NCBI RefSeq assembly: GCF_001625195.1
Contig: NC_054391.1
Coordinates: forward strand, 8,632,552-8,696,551
Direction of reading: 5' to 3'
Source of the DNA: Drechmeria coniospora
Lineage: Eukaryota > Ascomycota > Sordariomycetes > Hypocreales > Ophiocordycipitaceae
DNA length: 64,000 bases
Shown: positions 58,813 through 64,000 of the stretch, piece by piece
How positions within the stretch are numbered: the stretch's first letter is position 1
Layout of the letters: every line of letters begins with the position of its first letter
The notes under the pieces: model-generated
Databases searched by the model: none
What the model saw: the letters and a program-made list of their open reading frames with translations, nothing else
Told to the model about the DNA's origin: nothing
Translations under genes and position numbers: made by a program

Positions 58813-58823
58813 TAATTGTTCCT
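58786..58823. other. Perfect 11-bp inverted repeat (hairpin)
   Basis: CCAGGAACAAT at 58786-58796 and ATTGTTCCTGG at 58813-58823 are perfect reverse complements around a 16-nt loop. It sits at the end of the second direct-repeat copy; the first copy ends in TGGCC and lacks the second arm. A cruciform or RNA hairpin is possible. Confidence 0.8.
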
Positions 58824-60387
58824 GGGCCACGTTTCAAAGTCAAACCCCCGGCTTCGACAGACTCGCATCTCATCTCAACCTAGTGCATGCCTGCCCGACC
58901 TCACAGCGCCTCTCGCTCCGTGCTGGTTTTTATGATAACTGACCATGAAGGGATGACTTGATAAATGACCTGCCCCATCCCCGCCCCCCATGGTTCTCCA
59001 GAACCTCCGGCCAGCAAGCAGACCGCCTTCAGGTCGCCATCGGCACTGCACGACGTTAAAGTGTTCCCTGGGCCATATTACCATTGAACTCGCGTCCACC
59101 TACGAGCCAGCATGGCGTCGCGGTCCTGCGTGTGGCCGTGCTCCCTGTCCGGGGTCCGAACGAGAAGCGGGCCTCGGCTGCAACCTCGTCGTAACGTTCC
59201 TGTCTTGGCGGTTCCGTCTGTATCTGCGTTTGCGTCTACGGTACGTCCATGTCGATTCCCGACTCTTATCTTTGCAGATATCGGTCTCTTCACTCGCCGA
59301 CTTCCGTCGTCTTGTTCCGCTGCCTAATACTCCACACGCGCATGCGTCCGAAGATCGCATCCTAGCCTGCACGCATGTAGAGAACCCAGCCTCGAGGCCT
59401 CCGAGGTGCTCTGGTCCTTCCATGAATCCGATTGCTAGCATGCCATATTCCATTCGCTCCGTCCAGCGACCAGCAGGGCCGCAAGCCCATGTCAAATCCT
59501 GAAATCTGACAAAATCCGACAAACTCATGCGCTCCCCTTATGACTACTCGTATAATACATCTCAGCCTCGTGAGAAACCGGCTCCTCTTCCGCCCAACCC
59601 TATCCACGCCTCTCCATGCCTCTCCGCGTCTCTCCGCGCCTCTTCGCGCCTCTCCATACCTCTCGGCACTCGGCACTGCGCAAAATCCATCATCCATCCT
59701 CACAGCACTTTCTGTACATCTTCATCGTACCATCATCGCCATCATCGTACCACCACCGCCGCCGCCGCCGCCGAGCTGTTGTCATGAGTCGAACAGAGGA
59801 GCCCCCCTTTCGTCTCACATCCCACCGCAGATGTGATGCATCATACCAGGGAGCTGTATCCCCCGCCGAAAAAGGAAGGTCGCGTATGCTACACCGGACC
59901 CGACTGTCGTCGCTCATGTGCTGAACGACGGGGTGCCGTGCGAGCCATCTGCACAGTTCTCCGTACGGAGCACAGCTGCGCGGATCCCACCAAGAGCACT
60001 CCCTTGGCCGGAGTCGGTGCTCCGTTGCATCTTCGATTTTCCTATCCACGTCCCACCACCATCGCTCGTTCACTCACTCACGAAGCTTGTGCTATCACTC
60101 ATAGATCGCTTGGTCGCATTCTGCATCGATGCCCATGTTCTCCTTCCCTTCTGGTCCCTTCATCTCGTCTCTCGTTTCGTATGGAAGGGTTGTCGTGCGG
60201 ACAAACAACTTCATATTCGCCAAAGCTTCTTGAGGACTGGACTGCTCTCTAACCCTCCCAACTCCCAATGTGGACCCGTCCCGTCCCGTCCCGTCCCGTC
60301 CCCGCCCAGCCCAGCCGTTGCCTCGGTCCACAGTTTTGCATGGCCATCGGATGCGTCCATTCCCTCGTGCTCTACTTGCTCCGTCGC

Positions 60388-63055
60388 CTAGAACTTGTTC
60401 TCCAGTCTCCTCTCCGTCTTGAGCCTGATCAGATGATCCAACGCCTCCTGCACGGGAATCAGATCACCCTTGCTCTGCGTGCTCTGGTCGTCACGGTTCC
60501 GAATGTTGACGGTGCGCGACTCGGCCTCCTGGGCACCAACAACTGTGGATGCGCGTCAGCAGGCAACGTCGCATCACATCACGACCGGGCACCGAGGAAA
60601 GGAAGACGTACCGAAGATGAAGTTGTACTGCTCGAGCTGTCCCGTGCGAATCTTCTTCTGGAACGTGTTGCTGCTGAGGTCCGCGTCCGCAAAGATGCCC
60701 TTCTCCTCGAACATCTTGGCCACCTCTTGCGCGTAGCCGTTGACGCCGGGCATCACGGGCACGACGAGAACTTGGCGGGGGCTGAGCCAGAAGGGCCACT
60801 TGCCGGCAAAGTGCTCCGTGAGGATGCCAATCATCCTCTCGAAGCTGCCCAGCACCGCGCGGTGAATCATGACCGGCCTGGCGTAGCCCACGGGCAGGTC
60901 GGCGTCGTCGTTCGTCGTGGCGGCGCCGCTGTCGTCCTTGGCCGCCACGTAGCGCAGCTTGAACCGGTGAGGAAGGTTGAAGTCGAGCTGGATCGTGCCG
61001 CACTGGTGGTCGCGCTTCAGGGCGTCGTACACCGTGATGTCGATCTTGGGACCGTAAAAGGCGCCGTCGCCCGCGTTGAGCTCCCACTTGGCGTCAATCT
61101 TCTTCGTGAAGGCATCCAGCGCATCCGTGAGCTTCGACTCGGCCATGTCCCAGAGGGCGATGTCGCCAATGTACTTCTCCGGGCGCGTCGACAGCTTGAG
61201 CTTGAACTGGAAGCCAAACAGGCCGTAGATGGCGTACAGGAAGTCGAAGCAAGCTTCGATTTCTTGCCGGATCTGCCGCCTGTCAGCAACGCCAACCACC
61301 GTCGGATGGCTTTCCCCGTCGAGGAGCACGTACCTGGCCGATGGTGCAGAAGATGTGGGCGTCGTCCTGCTGGAATCGGCGCACGCGGGTAAGGCCCGTG
61401 AGAGCTCCCGAGAACTCGTTGCGGTGCAGGACGCCGAAATCGGCCATTCGCCAGGGGAGATCCTTGTAGGTGACGTCCGAGTGGGCGAAGATCTTGCAGT
61501 GGCCCGGACAGTTCATCGGCTTCAGGCCAAACTTCTCCTTCTCCACCTCAAAGGTGAACATGTTCTCCTCGTAGTGGTTCCAGTGACCAGAGACCTTCCA
61601 CAGATCCGCCTTGTACATGTTGGGGGACATGACCTCGACGAAGCCACGCTTGTGGTATTCGGCCTTCATCAGCTCCATCAGGGAGTTGTAGATGCGCGTG
61701 CCATGAGGCAGCCAGAATGTCGAACCGGGAGACATCTCATCCCAGAAGAAGAGCTTCTGGTCCAAGCCAATCTTGCGGTGGTTGCGCTTGGCCGCCTCGG
61801 CGAGGAAGACTTTATATTCCTCAAGCTGCTTCTTGTCGGGAAATGAGATGCCAGCAATTCGCTGAACGGACTCGTTTTTGCTGTCGCCGAGCCAGTAGGC
61901 AGCCGAGTTCTACTTTTCCGTCAGGCCCGAAACCAAACGGGGATGGGAGCACGAGAGGTGATTGCCTACTCTCAGAACAGAAAAGGCCTTGATGTTTCCG
62001 GTGTGAGGCACGTGCGGTCCGCGGCAGAGATCAATGAGAGGGCCGCATCGGTATACGGTGCTCTTCGTGCCATCCGGGACGCGCTGCTGAATGAAATACT
62101 CTTTGTACTTGCTGTATCGGAACATCTCGAGGAGCTCATCCTTGGTCATCTCCAGACGCTCAAAAGGCTGTCTCTCCTTGATGATGGAGGCCGACAGGGT
62201 GTCGAGGGCCTTCTTGTCATCGTCATCGACAGCAGCGCTACCGCCGACCATCAGCTCACTGCAATGAACGGTCGGTCTCACATCATGCCGTGCTTACCCA
62301 TTCATGTTTGCCATGTCATAGTAGAAACCTGGCGGATCCTCCGTCGGGGGACCATTGCAGAGAAAGCAGCCGAATCGTCGCTCGCAAGCCTCTCCGAGAA
62401 TGTGAGCTGACGAATGCCAGAACACCTTCTTTCCTGCTTGTCGTCAGCCCGAGCCCTCCCGGTGGCAGAGTTGCATGGCAGGAATCTCGTACCCTCAATG
62501 TCTTCGAAATCGATCAGCTCTAGCTTGCAACTCTTCTCCAGTGGTCGGGTGAGATCCCAGAGCTCGCCGTCGACCCTCGAGATGACGGTGCGCTCGAGCA
62601 GGGACTTGGAGATGCCCTTGGCGATGGACACCGGTGTCGTCTCCCATGACGTGCCCTTCTCTTCTTTGCCGTTCGGGAGGGAAATGGTGATTTCCACACG
62701 AGGCTTCGCTGTATAGGCCCATGAGTCAGTCGACTGCACAATCGATTGGGCATCGGCTTGCTCGGGGCACGAAACACACCAGCAATCTCGGCGTCTTGTC
62801 GAGCCTTGATCTTGTCGAATAGATCTAGCCGATGCTGAATAAACTCGGGAAGCGACGGAAGCTACGATGCCTCGATCCCGTCAGCAACAATGTCACACAG
62901 GGGCGGACGGTGATTGTGTTGACGTCGGGGATACCAACCTCGAGCCCCGCGTTCTTGCTCACTTTGGCAGCCTTCGGTTTGGGCTGCTTCGCAGGTCGGA
63001 TGGGAAGGTCCTGGGCCTCCGCCGGTTTGGGGACCTCGGCTTTCTCGGATGACAT
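60388..63055 (-). CDS. THS1: Threonyl-tRNA synthetase, cytosolic
   Basis: Charges tRNA-Thr. Predicted 743 residues from eight exons: 62939-63055, 62780-62861, 62493-62708, 62298-62433, 61970-62258, 61334-61909, 60612-61272 and 60388-60542, all phases consistent. The intron 62259-62297 is only 39 nt. A lysine-rich N-terminal extension precedes a TGS domain ([20 protein letters not shown]). The editing domain follows with [17 protein letters not shown] (H145, H149) and [19 protein letters not shown]. The class II core has [19 protein letters not shown], the zinc Cys in [10 protein letters not shown] near residue 414, motif 2 [20 protein letters not shown] and motif 3 [19 protein letters not shown]. 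The anticodon-binding domain ends in [20 protein letters not shown]. No mitochondrial presequence is seen, so the main product is cytosolic. Length is typical. Confidence 0.95.
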
Positions 63056-63706
63056 GGTGGCGAATCTTCGCTGCGTTGGCAGTGCTGTGAAGAAAACTGG
63101 AAGCTTGATCTTCGGTGCCTAAGATCGTCGAGAATGATGGACGGTGGAGGGGCACCCAAGGTGGGGGGGCATCTGCCGCGCGGCAGATCCTCGGGTTCCT
63201 CCCACAAATCAACCGTCTCCATCCATCACACAATCACATCAGTAAGAATGTGATACAACAAATTCCATGCTCGATGAGTCAAACAAAGACTTGAGTGCAT
63301 GCACTTAAACGATCAAAGGACCTTCCGTGGGAACAAGTCAACTCCTATCGGGGTTATGAATTTTTGCGAGGTAACGTTTGCATTGAGGATGCCGATCGGA
63401 GCACCTGTAGGTCGGTTACTTTACGTGGCATTTCGTCAATTCGGAAGGCATCAGTGTCAAGAAACTGCACAAGTCACTGACCAGATGCATCGGATATAAA
63501 TTCTGAATAAATGTTGATTGAGCGGCAGTAGAAGGAATTCGCTTTGTTAATGCAACGGGCCCAATTTCCCAAAACACCTGCCCAACTCTCGAGATTGCAA
63601 AAATGGGTATCATCATAACGCCATCTATCCGACCCAAACCATGGCAGGCCTCCAAATATCCCTGAAATCTCATGCATTCTCTCGCATGCCAAGCCGAAAG
63701 AATTGC
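63056..63706. promoter_or_regulatory. Intergenic region, ThrRS promoter / VPS71 3' flank
   Basis: A 650-bp spacer between two minus-strand genes. It should contain the ThrRS promoter and the 3' UTR of the next gene. The 3' part (63480-63560) is AT-rich. No coding frame is credible. Confidence 0.35.
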
Positions 63707-64000
63707 TCACATCCCGTACCTCGTCACGCACTCCTCTTTGTGGGCGTCGAGGCAGTCCAAGGCGCAAACCCTCGTGCCGCATTTCATGCAGCGCACTCGC
63801 CCCCAATACCCGCACACCTGGCAAAACACCCTCGTCGGGTACGTTTGGTCCCATACGCCCTGGTTCTCAAGACAGGTCAGTGGCGGATGGGCCAGTAGTT
63901 TTCGCAGCTCGGCGTCCGAAGGCATCTCCGGCACGCGTGACATCAGAAGCGGGTCGTTGTCACCAGGATGAGCGACAGCTTGGGGCATGCAGGGTGCAGG
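63707..64000 (-). CDS. VPS71: SWR1 complex subunit Vps71 (HIT zinc finger), C-terminal part
   Basis: The last ~97 codons of a gene that runs off the right edge of the window. The frame is still open at position 64000, so the ATG at 63988 is probably internal. The C-terminus is a HIT-type zinc finger with paired cysteines: FCQVCGYWGRVRCMKCGTRV followed by CALDCLDAHKEECVTRYGM. The spacing and the FCxVCGYWGR form match yeast Vps71/Swc6 and human ZNHIT1, subunits of the SWR1/SRCAP remodeller that exchanges H2A for H2A.Z. Ahead of it is PSDAELRKLLAHPPLTCLEN, like the conserved linker in the family. All zinc ligands are present. Confidence 0.88.
   Translation of the reverse strand, partial: PAPCMPQAVAHPGDNDPLLMSRVPEMPSDAELRKLLAHPPLTCLENQGVWDQTYPTRVFCQVCGYWGRVRCMKCGTRVCALDCLDAHKEECVTRYGM

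Larger units (their letters stand above)
56012..60387. other. Intergenic region, WD40 gene to ThrRS
   Basis: About 4.4 kb with no gene I can support. The part from about 56290 to 56700 is pyrimidine-rich on the minus strand and probably belongs to the leader of the WD40 gene. From 56930 palindromic TACGGAGTA motifs return, including three tandem TATTACGGAG units at 57144-57173. A ~110-bp direct repeat lies at 58588-58812. CCTCTCC-type repeats occupy 59610-59670, CCG units 59752-59772, and CCCGT units 60274-60300 close to the ThrRS stop codon. Confidence 0.45.

Overview
The window is nuclear DNA from a filamentous ascomycete. The signs are GC-rich coding DNA, genes split by short introns (about 40-85 nt) with GT-AG ends and CTGAC/CTAAC-type branch points, pyrimidine-rich leaders, and products typical of Pezizomycotina: an LRR adenylate cyclase, a CYT-4-type mitochondrial RNase, a Reg1/DUF1752 protein and an Rtc4-domain protein. 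The gene set suggests Sordariomycetes, probably Hypocreales. That placement is inference from protein resemblance and was not tested by a search.

Layout. 1-3611 (-) is the N-terminal half of adenylate cyclase, cut by the window edge. 5666-7356 (-) is an RTC4-domain protein and 8193-9571 (+) is dynamitin (dynactin p50). 10201-10491 (+) is the small subunit of molybdopterin synthase, 10573-11159 (-) a PSI-type membrane protein, 11697-14075 (-) a 792-residue protein of unknown function, and 14320-14679 (-) the SDH assembly factor SDHAF1/Sdh6. Next come an FAH-family hydrolase (15258-16375, +), Dus4 dihydrouridine synthase (17033-18559, +), exocyst Sec10 (18707-21309, -), Nus1 (22253-23375, +), an AlkB-type dioxygenase (23461-24562, -) and Trm5 (25052-26724, +). 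A 12.9-kb stretch with no convincing gene follows (26725-39627). Then come a Reg1-like PP1 regulator (39628-41421, +), mitochondrial exoribonuclease CYT-4/Dss1 (42812-46092, -), 4.6 kb without a gene, a secreted GH17 glucanase (50690-52463, +), a WD40 protein (53682-56011, -), another 4.4 kb without a gene, cytosolic threonyl-tRNA synthetase (60388-63055, -), and the C-terminal part of the SWR1 subunit Vps71 (63707 to the right edge, -).

These are mostly conserved single-copy housekeeping genes in no obvious cluster. Loose themes are tRNA biology (Dus4, Trm5, ThrRS), RNA turnover (CYT-4), secretion and cell wall (Sec10, Nus1, GH17) and nutrient signalling (adenylate cyclase, Reg1). Three gene pairs are head to head and share an upstream region: SDHAF1/FAH, Sec10/Nus1 and AlkB/Trm5.

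The least explained material is between the genes. It carries a dense family of short palindromic motifs built on TACGGAGTA/TACTCCGTA and TACCTAGGTA, many microsatellites, and a ~110-bp direct repeat ending in a perfect 11-bp hairpin near 58.6-58.8 kb. I saw no CRISPR array, rRNA, convincing tRNA gene, or intact transposon. All exon boundaries were read by eye from splice signals and reading frame, with no transcript evidence.
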